Assembly: GCF_017591425.1 (NCBI RefSeq) | Contig: NW_024466512.1 | Span: 23,365,501 to 23,429,500 of the forward strand | Source of the DNA: Ochotona curzoniae | Taxonomy: Eukaryota > Chordata > Mammalia > Lagomorpha > Ochotonidae | DNA length: 64,000 nt | Direction of reading: 5' to 3' | Shown: in pieces, positions 22,101 through 34,930 of the stretch | Layout: each line of letters starts with the position of its first letter | How positions within the stretch are numbered: the stretch's first letter is position 1 | Made by a program: the position numbers and the translations under genes | The notes under the pieces: generated by a model | What the model saw: only the letters and a program-made list of their open reading frames with translations | What the model was told of the DNA's origin: nothing | Database searches by the model: none

Positions 22101-22365
22101 TAAGGGAGCCTTGCGGTACTGTTGCTTAGTTTGCTCTCATCCCATATTGAGGTGTCCAGTTCAAGTCCTGGCTACTCCACACTTCCAACCCAACTTCTTG
22201 CTAATGTGCCGGTGGGGGGAGGGCAGCATGTGGCTTATATGCTTGGGCCCCTACCACTCAGTGGAAGCTGCTACAGGCATACTGGGAATGAACCTGCGCA
22301 GGGAACATTGATCTCTCTCTTTATGTCACTTTGCCTTTCAAATAAATATAGAATTTCTTCTTATT
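22100..22365 (+). repeat. CSINE (diverged, full-length type)
   Basis: The tRNA-related head is degraded, but catcccatattgaggtgtcc, tgcttgggcccctaccactc and a final tttcaaataaatata tail keep the CSINE order. Confidence 0.75.
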
Positions 22366-22439
22366 TTTAATTCCCAAGTTATAGTACATTGTACATAAAA
22401 CCGTGATTCTTGTATTCATTTATTTGTTGGGTCTGAGTT

Positions 22440-23080
22440 TATCTTATCATATAGTACTACAGGTCAGAAGTGTGACATAGTCTCACTGAGATAGAATCTA
22501 GGTGTCAGCCTGTTCGGGAGCTCCAGGATAAAAATTCATCTCTTTGCATTTCAGCTTTTAGAGGCTGCTCGCATTGCTTGGTTTGTGGCCTCTGTGTCCA
22601 TCTTTACCACCACAAGCTGTCTCCTTCAAAGTGTCCCATCTCTGCTTCTTTCTGTATTCTTGTCTCTCTCAAGTCACAGCTGGGACACATTCTCTGTTTT
22701 CTCTTGTCCATTGTTTTGTTTTTATTTTTGGAGAGAAACATGCAGAGAGGCTCCTGTCTGCTAGTTTACTCCTCAAGTGCTTCAAAAGGCCAGGATTGGG
22801 CAGGGCCAGAGCTGGAACCAAGGAATTCAGTGTAGGCCTCCAGTGTATGTGGTGGGAACCCAGTTACTTGAACCGTCATTGCTGCCTTCCTGGCTCTGCA
22901 TTGGCATGAAGCCCCAGTGTGGAGCCAGAGCTGAGAGCGGAACCAGGCATTGTCACATGCATTGTGGGCATCTGCACTGTTGTCTTAGCTGACAGGCATA
23001 ATGTCTACCTGGATCCTCTGCTTTTAAGAACTCACCATTAGATTGGCCTCACCTGGGTAATCTAAATCAGCTCGTGCTGT
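22440..23080 (+). repeat. Old interspersed repeat, class not assigned, split by a CSINE
   Basis: taggtgtcagcctgttcggga, cttttagaggctgctcgcat and later ggatcctctgcttttaagaa match a common mammalian repeat that also occurs at 29105-29450 and 61770-62100. A minus CSINE interrupts it at about 22712-23012. It looks like a retroelement end, but I cannot name the family reliably. Confidence 0.5.
22712..23012 (-). repeat. CSINE (diverged)
   Basis: Antisense order: tail-side GAGAGAAACATGCAGAGAGG, then ggtgggaacccagttacttg, and a degraded head ending cataatgtctacc. It is inserted in the repeat at 22440-23080. Confidence 0.7.
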
Positions 23081-23189
23081 TAAGTCCCACTAATAATCAC
23101 ACCACAAGATCCCTTTGTTTTCTGTAAGGTAATGTACTTGTGACTTCTGGAAATTAAGGTGTGAACATCTTCAAGGACTCTAACATACC

Positions 23190-23225
23190 ATGTACACACA
23201 CACACACATACACACTCACACACAG
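23190..23225 (+). repeat. (CA)n-rich simple repeat
   Basis: An imperfect CA run with one T and one CTCA interruption. Confidence 0.8.
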
Positions 23226-23859
23226 CAGAGCAATGGACTTCCAGTAACTGAACAATTAACCATCCTGCTAAAGGTCCACATTTTCTAGTAAATTCTGTTC
23301 CAGTGTTTGCTGCATATCCAGCAGCTGTTGACATTACACAGGATGCGCAAGGCACCAAGCAGTACTTTTTAAACTCTTACCTCCTACTCTCATGTAGGAG
23401 ACCCTGCTACCTGCCCAGTATAATTGAGTGAACTGGAAATCAGCTCCTCTTTAGTTGCACTTTAATCTTTGTTATTGTTTCAGGATTCCATCTGATGCAA
23501 GAGGAGTTCCAGGCCAAGCCGTGCAGTAGCTGCTTTGTCTTTGGTGCTACACTTGTCTTCTGCTCAAAGTGTGGATGCAACATCTGAGGATATTTTTCCT
23601 AGGCACACATATGGGGAAAGACTGGAAGACAGCACATTAGCACAACAGTATTTACTAGATGGTGAAATTGTGGACTTCTTTTTTATTTTTCTTAAAAAAA
23701 AACACATCTCCTTTCTGCATTTATCAGTAAAAGTCTGAACGCAAAAGTGTTCATCATTTGATGGAGAATTAGTGTCACAATGTGGACCTGAGTTAGAGAT
23801 CAGAATTGAGATGCTATTTTGTTTCTGAGGAAGCAGCATTGCCCAGGAGTGAGGACAAT

Positions 23860-24075
23860 GGGAGGCACAGCTGGGTTGGGATTCTACCTTCTCCCCAGGG
23901 AGCCTGGTTGATCCTGGGCTAGTGACTTAGTTTCTCAGTTGTAATATAAGGAAATTAAGCAACTTTTACCTCTCAGTGTAACTGTAAGCATTAGCTTACA
24001 TAGGAATGTAAACCTTTTGGACTGGCATCTGGCACACAATAGACTCAATAAGTGTACTTTTTACTTTTTTTGAGG
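23860..24075 (+). repeat. MIR-like SINE
   Basis: Reads through ggctagtgacttagtttctc, acctctcagtgtaactgtaag and actcaataagtgtac, in MIR order. Confidence 0.65.
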
Positions 24076-24079
24076 TTGA

Positions 24080-25300
24080 ATACTCCTTAATCCAGACCCC
24101 AAAGCAAACATCATCTCTGCTCTCAGGGACAGCATGGTGGTGGCATTCACAGTTTTTGGATGTGATGGTCACAAACAGAATGTGTTTCTCTTTGAGAGCC
24201 ATCAGTCTGGGTGAATGTCCACAGTGACTGAATTGTGCAGACAAATGATTTGCAAGGCAGAACATAAACACAAAGCACAGCAAAGCAGCCTTGCACATTT
24301 ATTTACTTATAACTCACGGGCACTGGTGTTTCTCAGGCCCTCGAGAGACAAGTCTGTCTTCTCAAGAACTTGGTATAGCAGGGAGGAGAAGGGTTGAACA
24401 CAATCAGAAAAAAAGACAGAAGAGACAAATGGTGGAGTGGCCATGTGTCGCTGGCCTGGATGGCTTATCTGGAAGGGAGAGTAGAGTGTAATTCTGCATT
24501 GTCAGGGCGAAGCTGGATCTTTGGTTTACGAAGATGACAGCAGAGGAATTCTTGATGATGGCAGTGCTCAGAACATTTGGTTCTTAAGTTGGACTGTCCC
24601 AGGCAGAGCTGGCCATTCTCTTCAATGGGGGCAGAGCTATTCTTCTGGGGTCTCCATTGCTGGCTCTGGGGCTGCCTCTGCTCTGCTGGCTGGTGTCCTA
24701 TGGCCCAGGTGCTTCTCATGGTTAGTGCCTGAATTGGTAGGCGCAGCAGTTCTCCAAGCTTTGGCCAAGGGAAGGGTATGTGGGGAGTCAGTCATCTGAG
24801 ACTTTGAATATCTCAGAATTACCTTTAGCTTACACTCATATTTGGACTTTTTAAAATCTTGAATTATTGTGTGGAAAATAATTTTGTTTTCAAATGTGGA
24901 AGACATTGCTCTATTGTCTTCAAGCCTTCCATGTTAGCATTGGGAAGTCCAATGCTCTAATTCACCTGTACTTTCTGTGGGATTTCTATAGTTGTTCTCC
25001 CCACTCCCCAACGTGAAATGATAGATCAGGTGCCTTATTGTGCATCTGTTCTCATCCATTGCGCCATGGACTTTGCATTTTCAAGTTCATGTCCTTTCCT
25101 TTAGGACATTCTCTTGGATATTTCATTGGTTTTACCTCCTCTTATTTGAACTGAGCCTTTGTTTTGTATCCTTCCATTTTTCTTTCTCACCTCTGATGTG
25201 TCACTCCACTGAGAGATTTTTCTGGATGGTGCCTTTCCTACTCAGCGCCTGAGTTTTGTTTTTGTTTTTTTTTTTCCTTTCAGGATTTTAAATCTTGTCT
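24080..25300. other. Intergenic, no gene seen
   Basis: AT-richer unique or ancient-repeat sequence. The open frames are short and lack family features. It ends in a T-rich run just before a CSINE. Confidence 0.4.
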
Positions 25301-25304
25301 CTTC

Positions 25305-25632
25305 GGGGCAGTACAGTGGCATAGTGGGCTAATCCTCTACTTGTGGCACTGGCATTCCATGCAGGTGCCAGTTGGCGTCCCAGTTGCTCCACTTCTGATC
25401 CAGCTCACTGCAGATGGCCTGGGAAGGCAATGGAGGATTGTTCAAGGCCTTGGGCTCCTGCACCCATATGGGAGATCTGAAAGAAGCTCCTAGCTCCCGG
25501 CTTCAGATGAGCCCAGCTCTAGCCATTTGCCATCATTTGGGAAATGAACCAGTGGGTGGAAGATCTCTTCCTCTGACTCTCTCTTGCTTTATAGCTTTGA
25601 TTTTCAATTAAGATAAAAATATTTTTAAAATT
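25305..25632 (+). repeat. CSINE
   Basis: Head GGGGCAGTACAGTGGCATAG, central ccttgggctcctgcacccat, end ttcaattaagataaaaata. Complete in outline. Confidence 0.9.
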
Positions 25633-25646
25633 CTCAATCTAAACGA

Positions 25647-25828
25647 GGGGCTAGCATAGTGGCATAGCAAGCTAATCCTCAGCCTGTGCTGACATCCCAT
25701 GTGGGTGCCAGTTTGAGTCCCAACTGCTCCTCTTCTGACCAAACTCCCTGCTTACCGCCTAGAAAGGCAGTGGAAGATGCCCAAGGCCTTGAGCTGCTGT
25801 ACCTACATGGGAGACCTGAGGGAAGTCA
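25647..25828 (+). repeat. CSINE, 3'-truncated
   Basis: The head GGGGCTAGCATAGTGGCATA begins about 15 bases after the previous copy; the similarity stops after gagacctgagggaagt, so the 3' half and tail are missing. Confidence 0.85.
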
Positions 25829-25829
25829 G

Positions 25830-28776
25830 GAGCCATTGTCAAATCATGGCATAAAATAGAAATGAGAGGATCTTTTGTTTATTTTTGCTTACACTTTCCT
25901 CGATATTTCCCTTTCCTGACCTGACCATACATCTTTGTTTTTAAATTGTGTTTTCTGTTTTGTGTGGTGCTAATTATTTGCTTGACTAGGTATTAAATGA
26001 AACATTTTCATGTTTCACGGGGTTTAAGTATCTTACTTTGCACGTTTTTAGCTCCCAGTTTTCTTCCAGAGGCAGTCGATGTTATAAGTTTTTGTGTCTT
26101 TTAGAAAAACTGTGCACATTTCAATAAGAGTTAGCACAGACTCATTGTCTTCCCTTTCTGCCTTTTCCACAAGTGGAAAGCTTGCACATTCTATACAAGG
26201 TTCCTGCATCTGTCTGCCTGCCCCGCCCTGCCATGGCACCTGCTGGACTGGCACCTGGCTGGGCCAAGCTCTGTTCATTCTGTGCCTACTGATGAGCCTC
26301 TGCAGGATTTCACTCCTAATTTTTCCCACGAGAGCTTCATTTCCTAGTATTTTATCTCCATGTTTTTCCTTCTTTATATTTCTAAAAAAAATACAGTCTA
26401 ACATGTGGGACTTTAATTGTGACTGCCGAATTACTCACTAAAAAACGTATAGTCACTATTAAAATAGCGAAGGTAGGAAGAGGTCACAACAGATGATGGG
26501 CAGAAACACAGCACAGAGGGTGAAGGGTGAGGTCTTGAGGGAGGGTGGTGACTAGGGCTAGCAGGGGAAGGAACTAATACAAATCAAGGAGATGGAGAAG
26601 CAGCAGAGAGAGAGAATTAAAGGAGGGCAGTGTGGGGCCACCAAAGGCTGATGATGACAAGTGTCGCCAAAGGAAGCAGGGTTGCTCTCAGCAGAGTTCA
26701 TGGCATGTGAAGGGAGATAACAGAGAAGCAGCCACCTGGTGTGATGAGAGCTGAATAGGGGGGAAAGCGGCCCTGAAGAGGTGAGAATGGGCTGAGGTAC
26801 AGCCACAATGAGCCGATGACTGTGTGGCCTCTGCAGCCCCTGGCCTTGACAAAGCAGGAGGACGCACTCTCCTGTCTCCCTGCTGCTTCACCTCTCAGCT
26901 TGTATTGCATTTTCAGCACCTGTTGCATCAGACCTGCTATTGTTTTTCAAACTATTTATTTCCTCAATAAAAATATTGACAAGAGGTTATAACCCAAGTG
27001 TAGGGCTCTTTGCCCTGCAACATCAAATGCCTTACATAGCAGATTCAGAATATTCATGGGAGGGGTGGGGATCCTGGTAGCAGTGAGATGGGAATGGGGC
27101 AGAGGAGGCAGAGTGAGAGACTGTACATGTGTTTAATTGAACATGTATGGGAAGGCACACAAGTGCGAAGCACATGGTTTGGTGACCTTTCGCCCAGCAC
27201 ACACGCTGTGTAACCTCTTTCCAGGTCTGATCCAGAATGTCTCCAGCACCTACAAAGCTCCCTCAAGGCCTCTGGCTGAGAAAATGGAGAACTGGGCGAA
27301 CTTTAGGCAGAACACATGGTGGGGAGACGGAAGGGCAATCCTTGGGAACAGCACAGGGAATATTCCTGTGTTGCATTCCTCCTTCTGGACAGGACCTATG
27401 CTAGCAGTCCTGACTTCCATATTCTGGCTGCTTCTGAAACTCAGCCAGAGGATAAGAACTGCACATGGGGCTACTGCTTGGGTTTGAATCTTGGTTTTTT
27501 ACTGCTTAAAGCACTGTGGCTTTTCATAACCTTCCAAACCTCCTACATTTCTAAAAGGAGCAGCATTTAGAAGGTGGAGAGGGCTGACAGAGGCCCCGAG
27601 AATATTGCTTGACACACAGTAAACTTAATCAATGAAAGTTCTTTTTAAACCATTGATGGGAATTCCAGGTGCATGGCCAGAGACAAGGAACGTGTACTTG
27701 GGGGTGAGCTACATTGACCTGCACATCCCATTTTCAGTTGCATCCATTTTGCTTATCTGTAGTCAGGGCTTGTAACTTTCTCTCCTCACTCTTACATGGG
27801 TACATACTCCTTCCAGAATGCAGTCTCTCCAGGTCATCCCTCTTCTATCCTGCCCTTGGGTCCTGCATGTACAGCAGTTGGAGCGGGAATGCCACAGCTA
27901 GCTTAAATGCTGACCTTATCGAGACTTTTCCGTCCTACTCACTGGGTTGTCGGAAAGGCTCTCTCACTGTCCAAACACTGTCCAGCTTCCAAGGAATTCA
28001 CAAGTGAGCTGGAACTGGGGATGTGTGCGGCCCTCTGCTGCTTCCAGGGCTTGCCTCTTCCTCTCCCCACCCTGAGTTCACCTCTGGAGTTGGACCAGCT
28101 CTCCACAGTTGCAGCCAGGGTGACAGCAAGGTGTGATGGATGGATAGGGAGCTGTGGAGTGGCAATGCGCTTGGTCAGGAACCCAAGGCTGTGTTTATGA
28201 GAAGGAAGAGGCTGTTTCCTGGTGCAAGCATAATGCAGCTCTAAAAAAGGCAGGGGAAATACATCATGCGAAGGAGCATAACCCTGGGAGGGCCGCTGGG
28301 AATCTGAGCCGCAGAGAAGGCCTGGCAGGTCAAGGTGCCTCTGACAAGGCCGTTTTATAGGCCATTTGCGTGAGGGTTAGCTGCTGTTCCCCACGCAGTT
28401 GACAGCCTCTCAAGGCCTCAGCGGGGAGCTTGCAAGCTAATCAGCTGCCGCTCTCCAGACTGGTCCTGTTGATGCATTTAGAAAAGAAAAAATTCTATTG
28501 TTTAGACCAAACCTGCAAAAATGACAGTTTTGGCCGTTGTCTCTTACACTGTTACAAATAGATCAGAACCATCCATTCTGTACTTTCCTTCCAAAACCAT
28601 GGCAAAAGAAATCTTAACTGGATTCTTTCAGTGGTCAAGAGAGCTGCCAACTGCATCTCCCTAAATAGTGTAAATATTTGAGTCTATTTCTAAGGATCTT
28701 TTTTCCTCTTTTTTGTAGCTCATGATGTGCTGTAAGGGAGACGTGGGGTAAAATGAGCTCTTGGTCTTAGCTTTTT
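25830..28776. other. Intergenic, no gene seen
   Basis: No supported ORF. A MIR 3'-like piece occurs at about 27575-27650 (cttgacacacagtaaactta). The rest is unassigned. Confidence 0.4.
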
Positions 28777-29105
28777 CTTTTATTTTAAAAAGATTTATTT
28801 TATTTTTATTGGAAAGTCAGATATACAGAGAGGGAGAGAAACAGAAAGAAAGATCTTCCATTCGTTGATTCACTCCCCAAGAGGCTGCAATGGTTGGAGC
28901 TACACTGTTCTGAAGCCAGGAGCTTCTTCCAGGTCTGCCACGTGGTGCAGGGTCCCAAGGCTTTGGGCCATCTCGGCTGCTTTCCCAGACCACAAACAGA
29001 TAGCTGGATGGGAAGTGGAGCTGCTGGGATCAGAACCAGCGCCCATGTGGGATCCTGGCACATTCAAGGTGAGGACTTCAGCAGCTAGGCCACCATACCG
29101 GTCCC
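28777..29105 (-). repeat. CSINE with target-site duplication
   Basis: The full antisense copy starts with the tail AAAAAGATTTATTTTATTT and ends at ccataccggtccc. Flanks TGGTCTTAGCTTTTT (28762-28776) and TGGTCTTAGCTTCTT (29106-29120) are a target-site duplication with one mismatch. Confidence 0.95.
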
Positions 29106-29450
29106 TGGTCTTAGCTTCTTATGGCTGTTGTGATAACTTGATAGCAAAGTTAGTGGATTTCCATGACAGAGATTGATTATGGTCTGGAAGTGCAAAGTTC
29201 AAGTTGGGTCCACTGAGGTTAAAATCAAGGTACCAGGAGAGTTGGTTCCTTCTGGAGACGGCACAATAAAGTATCTTCCTTGTGTCTTCCAGCTTCTGAA
29301 GGCGATGGGGAGTTTTTGGCTTATGGCCCATTCATCTCCTTCAAAGCCAGTGACAAAGCTACTTCCATCTCTGAATCTCCTTCCCTCTTCTCTCACATGG
29401 CCTTCTTTTGCAGGCTGATATTCCTCTGCCTTCTTCTGATGGGACATTTG
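29106..29450 (+). repeat. Old interspersed repeat, same unassigned family as 22440-23080
   Basis: cttatggctgttgtgataac, gttaaaatcaaggtaccagg, cttccagcttctgaaggcga and ttctctcacatggccttctt appear in the same order as the 22.4 kb and 61.8 kb copies. Confidence 0.5.
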
Positions 29451-30039
29451 TGATAAATTTAGAACCTATCCAGAAAATTCAGTATGATATTTCTATCTCA
29501 ATATCCTGCAAAGTCTCTTTTGCCAATCTTCAGGGGTTCCAGAGGATTAGGCCCTGGGTCTCCTTGGAGGTTGTGATGGTCAGTTCCATGGCTTCTTAAT
29601 TGGGCTAAGGGATGCCCAGATAGCTGGTGAAGCATTTTCCTGGTGTTTGTGAGGATGTTTCTGGAAGATAGTAGATTTTGAATTAATAGACTGGGCAAGG
29701 AAGATTCACCTTCTCCAATCTCCTGGGCCTCTGAATACAGCAAAAAATTGAAGAAGGCTCATTGCCAGTTTCTGCTTGTGCTGAGCCATCCCCTCGCCTT
29801 GGACAATGGATGTTAGTGTTCTTGTTCTTGGACGTTACTGCTCCATCCAGTGCAGATGCCATTGGCCCCTCGATTTTCAGGCCTCCAGACTTAGACGGAA
29901 TCACATCACCACCATTCTTGGTTCTCCAGCTGGCAACAGCAGAGGGTGGGGCCAAACCTCCCAAACTGCTGGAGCCAACATCTGTAATATGTATCTATGG
30001 ATGTCCTGTTGGTAATGTTTCCAGAAGCCAGAGGAACAT

Positions 30040-30570
30040 ATTGAGTATTTACACATCACTAAGTGAGCATTACACATCACCAGTGCTGTGTTAAGTGCTT
30101 TAATGCAGGCTTCCTTTTGGCTTTCCAACCCGAAGTGAGTACTGTTCACAATTTGCAGACAACAGGTGACACTCATCTGACTCTTAGAATATGCCAACGT
30201 TTCCTGGATTTTAGGGAAATTAACTCTTTGAACTCTGACAGCAAGTTGTACAATAACAGGACTGATAATTTCTATCTCATACATCTCTTCTTTCGGGTCT
30301 CCCATGTAGGTGCAGAGGCCCAACACTTGGACAGTCCTCTGCAACTTTCCCAGGCACATTAGCAGGGAGCGGGGTCAGAGGTGGAGCAGCTGGGACTCGA
30401 GCTAGTGTCAATAAGGTATGTCAGTGCTACAGACAGCAGCTTTACATGCTATGTCACAGCACCACCCCAGCAAGTTAAATAATTAGCCCAAAATCTGCTA
30501 ATAAGAAGGAAATTTAGGATGTGAACCCAAACATACAGCTGCTGTATTTGTGGTCCATTCACTTTGATTC
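30040..30570 (-). repeat. MIR (minus), split by a CSINE
   Basis: Left part tattgagtatttacacatca...gtgctgtgttaagtgcttta and right part (from about 30470) aaataattagcccaaaatc...gaacccaaa are consecutive in antisense MIR. The CSINE at 30286-30468 lies between. Confidence 0.65.
30286..30468 (-). repeat. CSINE, 3' part missing
   Basis: Antisense: cgggtctcccatgtaggtgc, ctttcccaggcacattagc and a degraded head ending gtcacagcaccacccc. The tail side is absent. Confidence 0.85.
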
Positions 30571-30659
30571 TTCCTCGTTCACAGGGAGCCTACCTGGTTC
30601 TTGATTGTCCTTATTCTACTGACAAAGGGAAAGGGTTACTATGATGAAAGGATCACCCA

Positions 30660-30890
30660 GAAGGGTGGTGTTGTGGTGTAGTAGGTTAATATTCCACTTC
30701 TGGCACTGGCATCCCATTTGGGTACCAGTTTTAGTCCCAGCTGTTCTACTTCTAACCCAGCTCCCTGCTGATATGCCTGGGAAAGTTGCAGAGGATGGCT
30801 CAAGTGCTTGGCCCCTGCACTCGCCTGGGACACTCACATGAAGCTTTTGACTCCTGGCTTTGGACTGGTCCAGCTCCTACTCAGAGCTGC
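30660..30890 (+). repeat. CSINE, 3'-truncated
   Basis: The head ggtggtgttgtggtgtagta through ggctttggactggtccagct is present; the last third and the tail are not seen. Confidence 0.85.
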
Positions 30891-31059
30891 CCTGGAGAGG
30901 CTCCCACTGATGTGGAATATAATTATAATGCAATACCCAGGCTGCAAACTGGCAACTCAGAGACCTAGTTCTACAAGCAATGCTTTTGCCAGCAAAGCAA
31001 AGCATTTTGCAATCTGAATATGAGGAGTTTTTGTTTTGTTTTGTTTGGGTTTTGATAGG

Positions 31060-31372
31060 CTGTGGGGGTTTAACTGGTACTTAAAGTGTTCTTTAAAATG
31101 CCACCTCTGCCCCACACTGGTGTCTGAGTTTGATTTCTATATATTTTTCTTTTAATTCCATCTTCTTGCTAATGTTGACCCTGGGAGGCAACAAATGATG
31201 GCTCAAGTAGTTAGGTCCTTGTCATTCTTGTGTGAGACCTGGATTGAGTTCCAGGTTCAGTCTGGCTCATCTCTGGCTGTTACAGGAATTGGGGGAGTGA
31301 ACAGGCAGATGGGAGTATTTCTATCTCTCTGCCTCTTGAATTTTTGAAAGTTAAATGAGAAATATTTTTTTA
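31060..31372 (+). repeat. CSINE, highly diverged
   Basis: Weak head, but gatggctcaagtagttaggt, cttgtgtgagacctggattg, gggagtgaacaggcagatgg and tgcctcttgaatttttgaaa keep the order of the family. Confidence 0.6.
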
Positions 31373-31731
31373 AAGTTAAGCATGTAGTTTCCAGTTCATG
31401 ACACTTCCAACATTCCACAAGGATGTATCTTCAACCCACTGTGTTATTTATCTAGTCCCTTAAAGCGGTCAAGTGTATAAACTTTGGGGTAAGATCTTGT
31501 ACCATATGCCAGAGACTGTCAAAGTTTCAAATTTGAAACTAGCAGGTCAACAAAAACTAAGTTTATAATCATTTACTAACTCTGGAAGGTCACATTTCAG
31601 TCTAATTTGGAAGACCTACATGTCATGAATTATACTGAATTAAGTTGTAGAGATATTAATTTTCATTTTGTCTTCCTTGGCTCTTCCTCTTCTTGAGTAA
31701 ATGGGAAGTTTTTGTCTTAATGGATTCTTTA

Positions 31732-32000
31732 AAATGTACTTGCTTGTTCATTTGAAAGAAAGCAGTTTCCCATCTATTGGTTCACTCCCTTAATGCTCAT
31801 AACAGCTAGAGCTGGGCAGTAGCCCAAAACCCAATCTGGACCTCCCACATGGGTGACAAGGGAGTCATCTGTGTGAGCCATCATCTGCTGCCTCTCAGTG
31901 CATGTTAGTGCAAAGCTGCAATGGCAAACAGAAGTGGGACTTGAACCCAGATCCTCTGATATGAGATGCAAGTATCCCAACTGTCATCTTCATTCTGTGG
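31732..32000 (-). repeat. CSINE, older subfamily
   Basis: Antisense order: ttggttcactcccttaatgc, tcccacatgggtgacaaggg, catctgctgcctctcagtgc, gggacttgaacccagatcct. The 'gtgggtggcaggga' type marks an older subfamily than the young copies near 45-49 kb. Confidence 0.8.
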
Positions 32001-32599
32001 TAAGTGCAAGCCCCTCCACGACTTAAAAGATGGGAAAGAGTGACCACCTTATGCACATTGGTTGCTTAGCAAAGAGGGTAGATTGAGTCAAACCAACACT
32101 GTCTCAGATGACAGTGATAGGACATTGGAGCTACTAGAGGGGCGAGACTCATTTTCCACTTCACAAGGTTTATTGAATTCTACTTTGGTCTCATGAGTTG
32201 CCTAGAGTTGTTCAGCTTGTAAATGATAAAAACAAGAGTGAAAATTGGGACTAGACACTGATTCTGAAGTTTTTTTACTTCCTGTCAACCTACACATCCT
32301 TCTCAGAGGTTTCTATTCTCGGTCCTCTTTCACAATGATATGTCTCAAACAACGTATCTACCGACACTGGCCTTATTCAAGTCCCCTGAGCTTGACTCTC
32401 TGCCAATTCTCCCATCTTCAAGAATTGGGTAGTTTGTCACCTGTGTATGGAGCAGTTTCCTTTCTTCTTGCTATGTTACTTCCCTTCCAACTTTATCACA
32501 TTCAAAGGTTTCATTGCTTTCTCCGATTACTGTATTTCTACCAGTGGACTAAAACTTTATTTAAATAAGAGATTTTATTTCACAAAATCATACATGCCA

Positions 32600-32825
32600 T
32601 CTGATTTCATTTATTTGAAATTCATGAAAAGGGAAATGCTATGTCCTGGAAGTTTTAGAACATTCTAGAAAAGGGAAGTGGATCACTAGTTGTCTACTGT
32701 TAGGGATGGGATGCTATTGCACACGGGCACTCTGGAACTTTTTGGTGTGATGGAAATATTCTGTCTCTTGAAAAATGAGAACAGACATTTATCAAACTAC
32801 ACTCAAAATGTGTTCTATTGTTTGT
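32600..32825 (+). mobile_element. Old L1 3'-end fragment (plus)
   Basis: Reads atttcatttatttgaaattc, ggaactttttggtgtgatgg, aaatattctgtctcttg and atcaaactacactcaaaatg, as in old L1 3' ends. Confidence 0.65.
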
Positions 32826-33450
32826 AGAGCACAAAATAGTTTTTTTTTTAAGAAAAAGAGAAATTTTGAAATAGGCTTGACTTCCTGAGAAGAGGCAAAT
32901 ATAATGTGTCTACTGATACAGAGGTGGAACTTTAAATGAAAATGTGTGGATGTGTGATTCTATGCAGTGGGGGGGTGAGACTGCAGAAATGGATCTAGTC
33001 TGCTCATTTGGTCTCATTTGCCTTGTGCCTGTCATGAAATTGCATTAGGCTGCGAAAGTGCAGGAGATGGGATAGGGGAGAATGGAGATCAATATGATCT
33101 TTAAACACAAACCAAAAATTCCATCTAGTATTCAGTTTACTATCCTTGTCCTGGAGTAGAAACTGGCTGGGTTAACTTACGGAGATGTCTTTAGAGAGAC
33201 ATCTAAGTAGGGGCACATCTGTCCTACTTTACGTCTTACATAAGGTCTTCTCAAGCATCGTTTTTGTTATATATGCGTTGACTTCAGACCTTTACTACTT
33301 CATGTAAAAATCAGCTCTTCTGTATGTTTTCAGCATGACTGGAGGCTAAAGGACAAACACTCAATTCTAGGTCTGTCTGAGTCTAATTTGTCTCCAGGGA
33401 ATTTGACACAATATTTTACTGGAATTTTTTTATGTTTTAATTTCTTCAAA
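32826..33450. other. Intergenic, no gene seen
   Basis: AT-rich sequence without a recognised feature. Confidence 0.4.
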
Positions 33451-33724
33451 ATCTATTTCCACTATATTTGAAAGTTGAACAGAGAGAGTGAAAGAGGGAG
33501 GGAGAGAGATCTTCCATTTACTAGCTCATTCCACAGATGCCTACAACACCAGGCTAGGCCAGCTGGGTGCCAAGCTCTCTCATGTAGGTGGCATAGAGCA
33601 CCAGTTGTCTGCCGGAGTAATAGGTTAGAATCTGGAGTGGGGATGGGAATTGAACTCAAGCACTCTATTACGAAATGCAACTGTCTCAATTGACATCTCA
33701 ATCCATTGTGCCAAATGCCCACCC
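33451..33724 (-). repeat. CSINE, older subfamily
   Basis: Antisense: tatttgaaagttgaacagag, gatcttccatttactagctc, head end gtgccaaatgcccacccc. Confidence 0.85.
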
Positions 33725-33959
33725 CTTCTCGGGCGCTTGACAAAATTCAACAACATGCAGATAAGCTTAGTCCTGTGTGTGTCTGCGTATGGATGTCTGG
33801 GATGCACATAAGTACGTGCCTACAGCCTGTTGCCTCCACAGCACTTTTATCAATTTACAGGATTCCTCCAACTCCTGTGAGTATCTGATGGGCCATTTGA
33901 ATCCCTCTCCTTTTCCAATCTCATATTGTTCTTTTTTTAAAATAGGAATTTTTTTCTTT

Positions 33960-34255
33960 GTTTAAAAATATTCATATTATTTAGTTGAAAGGTAAAGAGA
34001 GAGGAGAAAGAAGAGAAAAAGGGCTACTTCATTCACTGGCTCGTGCCCAGATGTCTACAATTGTGGGGCTAAGCCAGGCCAAAGCTGGGGTCCAGGAATT
34101 CAATCCAAGTTTCCCACATGGTGGCAGAGACCCCACTGCTTGAGTCACCACCGCCTGCTGCCTCCTCAGGGTGTGCAACAGCAGGAACATGAAATAGGAA
34201 GTGGAGCCAGACTTGAACCCAGGTATTCTAGTATGAGATATAGGCATCCCAAATG
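33960..34255 (-). repeat. CSINE, older subfamily, head truncated
   Basis: Antisense: tatttagttgaaaggtaaag, gggctaagccaggccaaagc, ttcccacatggtggcagaga, gacttgaacccaggtattct. The final head part after ggcatcccaaatg is missing. Confidence 0.85.
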
Positions 34256-34444
34256 TTTTCAAATTATAATTTTAATGTTATGTTGAAGGAGCCCAGTTAC
34301 ACATTTGTTGGCGTACAAGACCAAATCCCTACACAGAGGCAACAGAGTGGATGAGACCATCTTAAGGTGTCTGAATTAACGGAAATAACTGTATCCCAGC
34401 CTCTTGATGATGGGCAGTCCCTTATGGAAAATGATACTTGTAAA

Positions 34445-34645
34445 ACTCAATCCTAATAATAACTTAAATTTGCTGGGTATTTAACACATCTTGTGGTACT
34501 TTTACATGCATTATCTTCATAACTGGACTGAAAAGTACATTGGATAAATATTGTCCCTATTTCATGTATAAGACAGCCAGGCTCAGAGAGGACATGAGTT
34601 CCCCAAAGTTCTGTAGGGAATTGGTGGGAAAGCTGGGACAAGGAC
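34445..34645 (-). repeat. MIR-like SINE (minus)
   Basis: tttacatgcattatcttcat and agacagccaggctcagagag...gtagggaattggtgggaaag follow antisense MIR. Confidence 0.6.
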
Positions 34646-34724
34646 CAACTGTCCGGGATAATTAACTAGACAATGACAGAACTAACATCAAAGGATTCAT
34701 CAGAAAAATCCATGAGGAAGCAAA

Positions 34725-34930
34725 CCACAGTTTATTGAGTATGTACCATGTACCAGGCATTAAGAGGTTCCCTATCTATATTGTTCTATTCAAGGTCATA
34801 GAAAATATGTAGGATTGGGATTTTGTGAAGAATATGGCTTTTGATTACCCCACTTTACAGGAGACGAAATTAGAAGCTCAAAGAATGAGTAACTCATTCA
34901 AAGCACTAGAACGAAATGAATTCATCACTT
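34725..34930 (-). repeat. MIR-like SINE (minus)
   Basis: ttgagtatgtaccatgtacc and ccactttacaggagacgaaa follow antisense MIR. Confidence 0.6.
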
